From Deltaproteobacteria bacterium (GTDB lineage: Bacteria; Myxococcota_A; UBA9042; DTJE01), in the NCBI GenBank assembly GCA_029555025.1, contig JAKPTZ010000064.1:1-64000 (forward strand): a stretch of DNA of 64,000 nucleotides. The letters are read 5' to 3'. The translations under genes were made by a program, and so were the position numbers. Positions 9,595-17,870 of the stretch are shown piece by piece. The stretch's first letter is position 1. Every line of letters begins with the position of its first letter. The notes beneath the pieces are model-generated. The model saw only the letters and a program-made list of their open reading frames with translations, did no database searches and was not told the DNA's origin.

Positions 9595-10212
9595 CTAGAG
9601 CGACACGCCCGAGAACGACATGAAACCAATCGCCATCAGCCCGGTAATGATGAACGCGATTCCCAGGCCCCGTAATCCGACAGGAACGTCGCTGTACCGC
9701 ATCTTTTCGCGAATGGCGGCCAGCGCCACGATAGCCAATGCCCAGCCCAAACCGGATCCGGCCCCGAAAACCGCGCTTTCCCCGACCGTCATATTCCGCT
9801 CGACCAGGAACAGGGAAGCCCCCAGAATCGCGCAGTTGACCGCGATCAGCGGCAGGAAGACGCCAAGCCTTGTGTAAAGCTTCGGCGAATACTTCTCGAT
9901 TATCATTTCGACGATTTGAACCAGCGCCGCGATCGTCGCGATAAACGTCAGGAACGACAGGAAGTTGAGATCCACGGCCGCCAGGCTGGAGTGCGCCCAC
10001 GAAAGCGCCCCGTCCCGCAGGACCCACAGGTACAGGAAGGCGTTCAACGGCGTCGCGATCGCCATAACCATGATGACCGCCGCGCCAAGGCCGATGGCCG
10101 TCTCGACCTTGCGGGAAACCGCCAGGAAACTGCACATGCCCAGGAAAAACGCCAGGGCCATGTTTTCAACAAAGACCGACTTGAACAGTATGCTGAGGTA
10201 ATGTTCCATCAT
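9595..10212 (-). CDS. nqrE: Na+-NQR subunit E
   Basis: A 205-residue integral membrane protein with about six helices, starting [33 protein letters not shown]. The Cys in GMCSF and the second one in [10 protein letters not shown] are the conserved pair that, with those of NqrD, coordinate the intramembrane iron centre. The start overlaps the nqrD stop (TGATG), so translation is probably coupled. Confidence 0.95.
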   Translation of the reverse strand: MMEHYLSILFKSVFVENMALAFFLGMCSFLAVSRKVETAIGLGAAVIMVMAIATPLNAFLYLWVLRDGALSWAHSSLAAVDLNFLSFLTFIATIAALVQIVEMIIEKYSPKLYTRLGVFLPLIAVNCAILGASLFLVERNMTVGESAVFGAGSGLGWALAIVALAAIREKMRYSDVPVGLRGLGIAFIITGLMAIGFMSFSGVSL

Positions 10213-10835
10213 CAGTCCTTTTCCTGCAGTTCGGGCTTCCAGGTCCTGTGCGCCCAGACCAGCAGACCGATAATGAAGAATGCCGCGGGCGACAGCACCA
10301 TCAAGCCGTTCGGGGTGTACCAGCCGCCCTCGCTCGCCAGGGGCAGAACCTGCAGGCCAAGTAACCTGCCGGCCCCCAGGAGTTCCCGGAAGAACGCGAC
10401 AATAAGCAGCACCAGGCTGTATCCGACTCCGTTACCGATTCCGTCGATGAAACTGGCGACCGGGCCGTTCTGCATCGCGTAAGCCTCGGCGCGTCCCATG
10501 ACGATGCAGTTCGTGATGATCAGGCCGACGAAAACCGAAAGCTGGCGACTTATGTCGAATACGAAAGCCTTCAGTATCTGGTCGGTCACGATAACCAGCG
10601 AGGCGATTACAACCAACTGGATGATGATTCGCACCTGCGGCGGAATCCACCTGCGAATCAGCGAAACCGAAAGGTTGGAAAACGCGGTGACCGCGATGAC
10701 GGCCATCGACATGACCAGCGCCGTATCCATCTTCGTGGTGACGGCCAGGGCACTGCAGATGCCCAGAATCTGCACCGATATCGGGTTGTTCGCGAATACC
10801 GGCGACAACAGTGTCTTCATCGCATTGTCAGCCAT
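10212..10835 (-). CDS. nqrD: Na+-NQR subunit D
   Basis: A 207-residue integral membrane protein, homologous to and paired with NqrE. It carries the equivalent Cys in LGICSALAV and in [14 protein letters not shown], the inverted-repeat pair that forms the Fe centre linking NqrF to NqrC electron flow. It begins two bases after the nqrC stop and ends in a one-base overlap with nqrE. Confidence 0.95.
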   Translation of the reverse strand: MADNAMKTLLSPVFANNPISVQILGICSALAVTTKMDTALVMSMAVIAVTAFSNLSVSLIRRWIPPQVRIIIQLVVIASLVIVTDQILKAFVFDISRQLSVFVGLIITNCIVMGRAEAYAMQNGPVASFIDGIGNGVGYSLVLLIVAFFRELLGAGRLLGLQVLPLASEGGWYTPNGLMVLSPAAFFIIGLLVWAHRTWKPELQEKD

Positions 10836-10837
10836 GA

Positions 10838-11626
10838 CTATTCCGCCCCCCCGGCGGCCGCCTTCAGCGCGGCCAGGTAAGGTCCGTACCCGTCCTTCCC
10901 CATCCAGAACTCAAGCATCCAGGTAACGCCCCTGGATGTGATTGTCGCCCCGGAAATCCCGTCAACCGCGTGAGGGTCGTCCCCGGCCAGGCCCTTCTTC
11001 ACATAGAAGACCACTCTGCCGTCGTCCCCATAAACTTTTTTGCCATGGAAGTTGGCCTTCCACTTCGGGTTCTCGACCTCGCCACCCAGGCCTGGAGTCT
11101 CGCCGTGCTGATAGTAGGTGATGCCCCGTATCGTGTTCAGATCGGACTCAAGAGCAAGGTACCCGTAAAGAGTTGACCACAGGCCCTTTCCCTCGATCGG
11201 CAGAAGAAGGCCCGAAAACGGCCGCACGCCCTGACGATCCTTGATCAGATAGACAAGGCCCATCTTCGGCAGCCGTACCAGTCCCGCCCTGTTATCCGGG
11301 GCCTTCAGGCTGGTTGCCGCGTCAGCCGTGGCCTTGCGCTGGTCATATCCAGCCGGATCCGGGCCATCTGTTACGTACTGGCCTGTTTTCAGTTCGATCA
11401 ACCGCGACTCGATGTTTTCGTCAAAAATCTTCTGGATTTCCGCGCGACCCAGCTTCTGACCCGGCTCCATCAGTCCCGCGACCGTCAGGACGTTCTTCAT
11501 CCGATCCAGCCTGAAATTTTCTTCCTGTCGATCCTTCAGCAGAACCGCGGAGGACGTGACCAGAATCGCGAACACGCCGCATACCGCGGCCGCGAAAAGG
11601 ATGGTGTATCGCTTACCGTACTGCAT
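10838..11626 (-). CDS. nqrC: Na+-NQR subunit C
   Basis: A 262-residue periplasm-facing FMN subunit with one N-terminal membrane helix (residues about 7-30). The motif SGATIT at residues 225-230 contains the Thr (T228) to which FMN is bound by a phosphoester through ApbE. The ATG at 11626 was chosen because GGAGGTGA lies seven bases upstream. This start overlaps the end of nqrB by 14 bases; the frame is open further upstream, but that extension would overlap nqrB more deeply. Confidence 0.94.
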   Translation of the reverse strand: MQYGKRYTILFAAAVCGVFAILVTSSAVLLKDRQEENFRLDRMKNVLTVAGLMEPGQKLGRAEIQKIFDENIESRLIELKTGQYVTDGPDPAGYDQRKATADAATSLKAPDNRAGLVRLPKMGLVYLIKDRQGVRPFSGLLLPIEGKGLWSTLYGYLALESDLNTIRGITYYQHGETPGLGGEVENPKWKANFHGKKVYGDDGRVVFYVKKGLAGDDPHAVDGISGATITSRGVTWMLEFWMGKDGYGPYLAALKAAAGGAE

Positions 11627-12908
11627 GCGAGTCACCTCCATTCGCTTCGCTGGCGGCCGCCTGGGCAAGCCTTCTGGCCCTGCGCCGGATATTCGCCCGC
11701 ATGAACCCGAAATCAATCAACGGGGCGAACATGTTCATGAACAGTATCGACAGCATCATGCCTTCCGGATAGGCGGGATTAATCACCCGAATCAGAACGG
11801 CCATGACGCCGATGAAGAATCCATAAATAAACTGCCCCCGGGCCGTGAACGCGCTGCTGACCGGATCGGTCACCATGAAAACCGTTCCGAACGCCCAGCC
11901 GCCAAGAACCATGTGCCACCAGAAAGGCATCGCGAAAGCCGGGTTCGTTTGCGACCCGATCACGTTGAACATCGCCGAAAAGGCGACGGTTCCGAGCACG
12001 ACCCCGAACATCGAGCGCCAGGACGCAACCCGGGTCACAAGAAGCACGGCAGCCCCGATCAGGCAGGCCAGGGCCGAGGTCTCGCCCATTGACCCGGGAA
12101 CCAGCCCGATAAAGGCGTCCCACCAGTTGAACCCGGCGGCAGCCAACGCGTCCATTCCTTCCTGCTTCACCACAGCCAGCGCGGTCGCCCCGCTGACACC
12201 GTCGGCAGTAAGCCCCCTGGCCGCGATCCAGACGGAATCACCGGAAATCTGGGCCGGATATGCAAAAAACAGGAATGCGCGTCCGACAAGGGCCGGATTG
12301 AAAATGTTCTTCCCGACACCGCCGAACACTTCCTTGCCGATGACAATCCCGAAGCTGACACCCATCGCGACCTGCCACAACGGGATGGCTGGGGGAAGGA
12401 TCATCGGGAACAGGAAGCCCGTGACAAGGAAACCCTCGTTGACTTCGTGCCCGCGAACGGCGGCGAACAGGACTTCCCAGACGCCCCCGACCAGGAATGT
12501 GACGATCAGAACGGGAAGGTAGTAAAGCAACCCATGGACCACACAGCCGACGATTGACGCCGAAGAAAACTGCAAACCCATCGCCAGATATAGCGACGTG
12601 CGCCAGTTATCCAGGGCGTAACTGCCGACATCGCCCCCAGATGCGGCCAGCCGCTCGATGGCCAGGTTAGCCTGGTATCCGGTGTTGAAGATGGCCCACA
12701 GGATTGCCGGCGTCAGCGCGACGACCACGGTGATCATCAGACGCTTCAGGTCGGCGCCGTCCCTGACATGTGTTCTTCCCGTGGTCACCTTGCCGGGAGT
12801 AAACGAGAAAGTGTCGATCGCCTCGTACAGCGGGTACAGGCGATGCAGCCGGCCGCCCTTGTGGAACGGTCCCGACATCATGTCCAGAATCCGCCTGACA
12901 GCCTTCAT
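11613..12908 (-). CDS. nqrB: Na+-NQR subunit B
   Basis: A 431-residue membrane subunit that forms the sodium channel and holds covalent FMN and riboflavin. About ten helices can be read. SGAT at residues 239-242 places the FMN-bearing Thr at T242, close to T236 of the Vibrio protein. RGHEVNEGF and the Gly-rich GKEVFGGVGKNIFNPALVGR segment are typical of the family. The start codon shares one base with the nqrA stop (TGATG), showing translational coupling. Confidence 0.96.
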   Translation of the reverse strand: MKAVRRILDMMSGPFHKGGRLHRLYPLYEAIDTFSFTPGKVTTGRTHVRDGADLKRLMITVVVALTPAILWAIFNTGYQANLAIERLAASGGDVGSYALDNWRTSLYLAMGLQFSSASIVGCVVHGLLYYLPVLIVTFLVGGVWEVLFAAVRGHEVNEGFLVTGFLFPMILPPAIPLWQVAMGVSFGIVIGKEVFGGVGKNIFNPALVGRAFLFFAYPAQISGDSVWIAARGLTADGVSGATALAVVKQEGMDALAAAGFNWWDAFIGLVPGSMGETSALACLIGAAVLLVTRVASWRSMFGVVLGTVAFSAMFNVIGSQTNPAFAMPFWWHMVLGGWAFGTVFMVTDPVSSAFTARGQFIYGFFIGVMAVLIRVINPAYPEGMMLSILFMNMFAPLIDFGFMRANIRRRARRLAQAAASEANGGDSHAVR

Positions 12909-14278
12909 CAGCCTTCCTTCCGTATCATGGCAAGCACCTCTGTCAGCGCCTGGCCGTAATCATTCTTACCGGGACAGACCAGCGTGCACAGAGCCAGGTC
13001 TTCCGGATCCAGTTCAAGAGCGCCCAGTTCGGTCGCCCATTCAACATCCTTCATCATCAGTGCCCGGCAAAGCTGAACCGGCATGATGTCGAGCGGCATG
13101 ACCCGTTCCATCATCCCGAATGGCATCACGGCGCGCACGCTTCCGTTTGTTGACGTATTGATCTCGTAATCGGCGCCAGGCAGAAAGCGGGAAAGGAAAA
13201 TCGGAAGCACGCTGAACCTGTGGAGGCCGGCGCCAAGCCAGCCCAGGAATACGCGGTCACGATCCTCGGGAATGGCGGTGACCTGATTGTGGAACCTGCC
13301 AAGGTATGACTGGGGGATATCAAAAACGCCCCGACCAAAGACCGGGGAACCGGAAATCACGCGATTTTCCCCCCTTGCAAGCCGACCGACCAGAAGGGGC
13401 CCAATCGCCGCGCCAAGACGGGTTCGCCATATGACGGGATCGGTAACCGCAGGCCCGGCAACCCCGACTACACGATCCACCATCAACCGGCCGCTGGCCA
13501 GAAGCGCCCCCAGAGCGATGACGTCCTGATAGCCGATATGCCAACGCGGAGCGCCGACGGAAGCCGGGCTGATGAAATGGATATGTGTGCCGGGAAGGCC
13601 AGCAGGATGTGGACCGGTGAAGGTGTGAACTTCCACCCCGGGAACATCGACAATCCCCTCAACCCCGGGCCCGTCACCGACGCAGACAAAAACCGGGCGA
13701 CCACCGGCCAGCCTTACGAGGCCGGCCAGACCATCAAGAAACTCGCCGCGTCGTTCGGAAATCGCGATCACCGGATCGGGGGCAAGCGGATAGGTATCGA
13801 TTGCCGTTACGAAAATGGGCGCAGCGGGCGCATCGACCGGGGGAACCGTGGAAAACGGACGCTGCCGCAAAGCAGTCCACAAGCCGGACTCAACCATAAG
13901 GGCGCGAACTTCATCGCCGGAAAGATCCGCCAGGGCCCGCCCGGAATATGACGGGAAGTCAGCGTATTCACGACTTCCATCAATCGATATCACGATTGAC
14001 GAGACCTGGCGCCGTTCCCCGCGGTTAACCGCTGAAACCGTTCCCGAACCGGGCGAAGTGAAACGAACCCCGGGATTGCGCCGGTCCTCGAAAAGCAGAT
14101 CGCCAATCCTGACCCTGGCACCGACCTCGACGGCAAGCCTGGCGGACACGTCAACCCAGTCATCCGGAATGACAGCCACTTCCGAAATGGGCGGACCCTC
14201 ATAAACGACCTGACCCACACTGCCGCGAAGCGGAAGGTCAAGCCCCTTTTTGATGCGGTGAAATCTGGTGCTGTTCAT
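12908..14278 (-). CDS. nqrA: Na+-NQR subunit A
   Basis: A 456-residue soluble cytoplasmic subunit, the quinone-site partner of NqrB and first gene of the operon. The N terminus (FHRIKKGLDLPLRGSVGQ) is the conserved NqrA opening. The later GSPVFGRGVFDIPQSYLGRFHNQVTAIPEDRDRVFLGWL and FGMMERVMPLDIMPVQLCRALMMKDVE regions also match family memory. The ATG at 14278 was preferred over the longer open frame because the conserved sequence begins at residue 5. The ribosome-binding site is weak. The upstream CPBP gene is 153 bases away on the same strand. Confidence 0.95.
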   Translation of the reverse strand: MNSTRFHRIKKGLDLPLRGSVGQVVYEGPPISEVAVIPDDWVDVSARLAVEVGARVRIGDLLFEDRRNPGVRFTSPGSGTVSAVNRGERRQVSSIVISIDGSREYADFPSYSGRALADLSGDEVRALMVESGLWTALRQRPFSTVPPVDAPAAPIFVTAIDTYPLAPDPVIAISERRGEFLDGLAGLVRLAGGRPVFVCVGDGPGVEGIVDVPGVEVHTFTGPHPAGLPGTHIHFISPASVGAPRWHIGYQDVIALGALLASGRLMVDRVVGVAGPAVTDPVIWRTRLGAAIGPLLVGRLARGENRVISGSPVFGRGVFDIPQSYLGRFHNQVTAIPEDRDRVFLGWLGAGLHRFSVLPIFLSRFLPGADYEINTSTNGSVRAVMPFGMMERVMPLDIMPVQLCRALMMKDVEWATELGALELDPEDLALCTLVCPGKNDYGQALTEVLAMIRKEG

Positions 14279-14431
14279 CGACACCCGCTTATCAAGCTGA
14301 TCCGCGACCGGCACGCCGGAAGACGGACGAACAGATGACGAAAGACATCCGTCGATTGACGGTTTTCGAAAATGTTGCATGAATCGGTGGGGTAAACAAG
14401 AACAATGTTTGAAACCATGCGTCGCAAAAGA

Positions 14432-15160
14432 CTAAATCGGGGGCGTCCTTAAATGGAACTGCTGAACAAGCGCCAGCGCGATATTGCACAGCGCGTGAAA
14501 GATGGCCGGCGCAGCGACAGATCCCGTGCGCTCCCGCAGATAGCCGAACAGCAGCCCGGGAAAGAACACCGCCAGCCTCGCCGGCGACGGGGTGACAACA
14601 AGATGGGAAACGGCGAACAAGGCTGCCGTGATCACGACATGAAGACCGACATCGGCGCCAAAAACGCGGAATCTGGTCTTGAAAACGATGCCCAGTCGCG
14701 ACTGCATCCAGCCGCGATAAAACACCTCTTCCGGCAGAGCGACCGCGAAGACCTGAACGAAAACCAGGTTCACCAGCCATGCCGCGGAAATGACCGGGGC
14801 CTTCGAATACGCGGCCAGCAACCTGCCCGGGAGTTCACCGGAAAGCTTCAGCCACACATCATAGCCGACAACGAAAAGCGGAAAAACCACGATGGAAGCA
14901 ATGCCGACTGCCGCCAGCGCCCTGCCCCAGTGCATGCGGCCAAGGCCCATCGCTTCAAGCGTCACGCCACGCCGGCCCGCCGCGACGACAGGAAAGATCA
15001 GGCAGAAGGCTGGCGGAAGCGAACCGCCGATATCGCCGGCAAAATTCCCGACGGCGACAAGGATTGAACCGATGTATAGCAGGATTGCCAGAACGATGAA
15101 CCAGGCGCCGACTTCCAGGATGATACCCCTGGGCTCCGGAAGGTCAGAAGGCTTGCTCAT
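14432..15160 (-). CDS. CPBP-family intramembrane protease (myxosortase candidate)
   Basis: A 242-residue polytopic membrane protein with the three CPBP/ABI glutamic-protease motifs: EEVFYRG (E144, E145, R149), FAVSH (H186) and FHALCN (H222, N226). CPBP enzymes cleave substrates within the membrane, as Rce1 does. Some bacterial members, the myxosortases, process C-terminal MYXO-CTERM signals that carry an invariant Cys. Two such tails occur in this window (ends of the genes at 2478 and 17871), which makes that role possible but unproven. The start overlaps the preceding CvpA-like gene by four bases (ATGA). Other CPBP roles, such as prenyl-protein processing or bacteriocin immunity, cannot be excluded. 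Confidence 0.85.
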   Translation of the reverse strand: MSKPSDLPEPRGIILEVGAWFIVLAILLYIGSILVAVGNFAGDIGGSLPPAFCLIFPVVAAGRRGVTLEAMGLGRMHWGRALAAVGIASIVVFPLFVVGYDVWLKLSGELPGRLLAAYSKAPVISAAWLVNLVFVQVFAVALPEEVFYRGWMQSRLGIVFKTRFRVFGADVGLHVVITAALFAVSHLVVTPSPARLAVFFPGLLFGYLRERTGSVAAPAIFHALCNIALALVQQFHLRTPPI

Positions 15161-15345
15161 TCAACCTTATCCCCGACCTTGTCCGCCGCATCCTTAACCT
15201 TGTCTCCGGCCTTGTCCGCGGCGTTCCTGACCTTGTCGCCGACCTTACCTGCGGCGTCCTCGACCTTTTCACCGGCATCCGAGGCCGCGCCTTCGACCTT
15301 GTCCGCCACGATGCCGGCAGCATCCTCGACCTTATCCGTCGCCTT
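15157..15345 (-). repeat. 33-base repeats encoding LEA-like 11-mers
   Basis: About five imperfect units of 33 bases code for DKVxDAAGxVG-type 11-mers at the C terminus of the CvpA-like protein. They are coding repeats, not a CRISPR array: there are no unique spacers and the reading frame runs through. Confidence 0.75.
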
Positions 15346-15954
15346 CCCAACGCCTTCGCCAACGGTCTCTTTCAGTTTTCCGGCTTGATCCATCGCCTTT
15401 CCCGTCAGTTCCTGAACCTCGCGGGCAGCGTCGTCGGCCATCTGGCGGATATGAACCTTCATTTCCTCGACCTGCGCGGGGTCCCTGACCGTAAGCCCCT
15501 TGACCGGGTGATCCTGAACGAACTTCACGAACACCGACTTTTCAGCATCCATGACGACCATCTTCCGCCCGGAGCCGGCCTGCGCCGCAAGGGCCACCGC
15601 CACGATAAACCATGCCAGCAGCAGGCCGTTCGCCGCGCCAAGAATCCCGCCGATCAGGCGACTTGGCACGGAAATCCTGGCCGCCGCCGGAGATGCCGCG
15701 TTAAGGATGACCTTTATTATCAATATCATCAGCATGTACAGGACGGCGAAAAGCATGACTGGAAGGCCGTATTCCCTCAACATCATTGACTTCGCAAACA
15801 CGGGCACCGAATCCGCGATGACCGGCGAATACTTCAGCGCGACGTAAATCGAAACCCCTGATGCGACAAGGCGCAACGACTGCAGCAGGGTTCCCGCGAC
15901 CAGGCCAAGAATCCCGAAAAACAGAACCAGCCCGACAGCCATGTAGTCAATCAT
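15157..15954 (-). CDS. CvpA-like membrane protein with LEA-like repeat tail
   Basis: A 265-residue protein. Residues 1 to about 130 look like the CvpA domain: four membrane helices beginning MIDYMAVGLVLFFGILGLVAG and ending in a helix with GGILGAANGLLLAWFIVAVAL. The second half is a charged amphipathic coil. From about residue 190 it consists of 11-residue repeats of the type (A)DKVxDAAGxVG, as in LEA/apolipoprotein-like helices, visible at DNA level as 33-base periodicity. CvpA proteins are inner-membrane proteins tied to colicin V export and envelope stress; a repeat tail of this kind is unusual. The frame overlaps the CPBP gene by four bases, so the two are probably made together. Confidence 0.72.
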   Translation of the reverse strand: MIDYMAVGLVLFFGILGLVAGTLLQSLRLVASGVSIYVALKYSPVIADSVPVFAKSMMLREYGLPVMLFAVLYMLMILIIKVILNAASPAAARISVPSRLIGGILGAANGLLLAWFIVAVALAAQAGSGRKMVVMDAEKSVFVKFVQDHPVKGLTVRDPAQVEEMKVHIRQMADDAAREVQELTGKAMDQAGKLKETVGEGVGKATDKVEDAAGIVADKVEGAASDAGEKVEDAAGKVGDKVRNAADKAGDKVKDAADKVGDKVE

Positions 15955-16108
15955 TTTCCGGCACCTTCAAGTTAACGCCCCAGCGGACGCGCCAAGGATA
16001 TTTCCATCATTCCCCCAATGCAACTTCAGGACGGGTGCAATCGGAATTTCAAAACGGCCTGCGGGATGGTAAGATCCACGCGGCTGGAATGCATCCGGAA
16101 GGAGAACG

Positions 16109-17758
16109 ATGAAAACCCTGCGACCGGCATCCCTTTCTTTCGGCGTAATTATTCTTGCGACGGCAACGTCCTTCACGGCCTGCCGGATCGACGACAACAC
16201 GCCCCTGGAGCAGGATCACAACGCCACACATCGACGGATCATCGACATCAGGGCAACGGCGCTGCAGAAGGATTCCCTGGGCAAGACCACCAAGCCCAGG
16301 CCGTTCGGGATCATCAACGGCTCTCCCGTGGTGCCGGAAGGCAAGGAACTCGGTGCGTTCTACCAGACCTCCGGCGTCAGGGCTGCCAGGTATCCGCTTG
16401 GATGGGGCTGCGACATCACGCTTGATTACATATTCGACAACGAAAGCGCGGATCCCGACAGCAACGAATCCTACAGACGGGTCGGATTCGATTCGGTCAC
16501 CAAGGATCTTATCAGGTACAAGATCCTGCCCATTTACCAGGCCGCATGGGATATCGGGACGGACGGGTGCCAGCCGACTGAAACCATCGGGGTTTCAACC
16601 CGACCGATTGCCGCTTACGACAACTGGGCCCGTGTTGTGGCCGAACAGGCCAGGTATCTTAATTCAACGATCAAGTCGTTCTACAACAAGCCTGAAATGA
16701 TTGAAAAGCTCGCGGAGTCGGGTTGGAGACCGGGATACGTTGAAATATATCCGGATGCGACCGACGCGGGCGGTTACGGGGATCTGGACATCGGCTCCGT
16801 TGCTTCGGCATTCAAGGCATTCCAGGAAATCATTTCCGAAACGATACCCGACGACGGGCACAGGCTGTTCGGCGTCGTGACGCCGGGGCTTCGTATTTCA
16901 TCACCTGCTGAACTGACCGCGGGATATTCGGCCATTGCCGACTTCATTGCGAACCTTCCGACCAACCCGGCCCACCTTCCCGACATGTTCACGATTAAGC
17001 CCGAAGTTGATTCGATTTCATCGCTGATCGCGGTTACCGACGCGGTTCGCGCCGCTCTTGACGACGCCGGCCATGCCGACGTTCCCCTTGCCGCGTTCGA
17101 CCTTAACGTCACACCGGAAACCTGGGAAAACCTTTCCGTTTTCGCCGACACGATCGAATCGCGTAGCGCCTGGCTTGGCGCTTTGACCGCAACCGCATAC
17201 ATCCGGCTTCAATCCAAGCTTCTGACGATTGCGCCCGGCCGCTGGTCAACGCTGGATCAGGCCGAAATGGGACCGAAGTCAGGGGAGGATCTTTTCCAGT
17301 ATCCATCCAGCGGCCTTCAGCTTCCGGCCATGCCCATGGTGAAGGCGATCCGACTTTTCGCCGAGGAGGGGACGGAACTGCTTGCCATCGAAAATGAGCC
17401 GGTCGATGACGCGCCGGGGGATGAAGATGATTCCGGCTTCAAGAACGATCTGTTTTCCGTGCTTGCATCGCGAAGGGCCGACGGCGGCTATCAATTCCTT
17501 GTGGCCGCGCTGAACCCGGCCGACCAGGAACGACGCGGGTTGAACATGCAGTACCAGTTGAACATCACCGACCTGGCGGCTGGCACCACCGGCTGGCAGG
17601 TCGCCGTCTATGAGACGGACGACACGACCCAGTACCTGCCAACGAGCCCTGCAAGACGTGGAATAGTCAAGGTCGATGAAGGAAAGGTCAGCGTTGCCGG
17701 CATTATCAAGGCGCCGGCCGTGCACCTGATTCAGTTGCTTCCACCGTCATCCGAGTAA
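16109..17758 (+). CDS. Lipoprotein with a GH39/TIM-barrel-like fold (probably non-catalytic)
   Basis: A 549-residue protein with a lipoprotein signal (MKTLRPASLSFGVIILATATSFTAC), started by an ATG at 16109 behind AAGGAG. The first 350 residues have the feel of a clan-A glycoside-hydrolase barrel: FGIINGSPVV at the start, then GVRAARYPLGWG, YDNWARVVAEQARYL, GYVEIYPDATD, VTPGLRIS and FDLNVTPETWE. A beta-sandwich-like C-terminal part follows (FLVAALNPADQERRGL). In true GH39 enzymes the acid/base lies in an NEP motif; here the aligned segment reads EIYPDA, so the key Asn-Glu is missing. It could be a binding protein or pseudo-enzyme on the cell surface. The family call is tentative and based on pattern memory only. 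Confidence 0.5.
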   Translation: MKTLRPASLSFGVIILATATSFTACRIDDNTPLEQDHNATHRRIIDIRATALQKDSLGKTTKPRPFGIINGSPVVPEGKELGAFYQTSGVRAARYPLGWGCDITLDYIFDNESADPDSNESYRRVGFDSVTKDLIRYKILPIYQAAWDIGTDGCQPTETIGVSTRPIAAYDNWARVVAEQARYLNSTIKSFYNKPEMIEKLAESGWRPGYVEIYPDATDAGGYGDLDIGSVASAFKAFQEIISETIPDDGHRLFGVVTPGLRISSPAELTAGYSAIADFIANLPTNPAHLPDMFTIKPEVDSISSLIAVTDAVRAALDDAGHADVPLAAFDLNVTPETWENLSVFADTIESRSAWLGALTATAYIRLQSKLLTIAPGRWSTLDQAEMGPKSGEDLFQYPSSGLQLPAMPMVKAIRLFAEEGTELLAIENEPVDDAPGDEDDSGFKNDLFSVLASRRADGGYQFLVAALNPADQERRGLNMQYQLNITDLAAGTTGWQVAVYETDDTTQYLPTSPARRGIVKVDEGKVSVAGIIKAPAVHLIQLLPPSSE

Positions 17759-17870
17759 TTCCGCCGCCCGATGCCCCCGGCACGAATTCGACCAGCCCTT
17801 ACCGATTACTGACCCAGGCGGGGTTGAATCGATAAGCACAACGGGCTTCTTCGAACCGTGTACGCGACTT

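Noticed and set aside
15157-15345. CRISPR-like regular repeats
   Set aside because: The 33-base period runs in frame as LEA-like 11-mers and there are no unique spacers.
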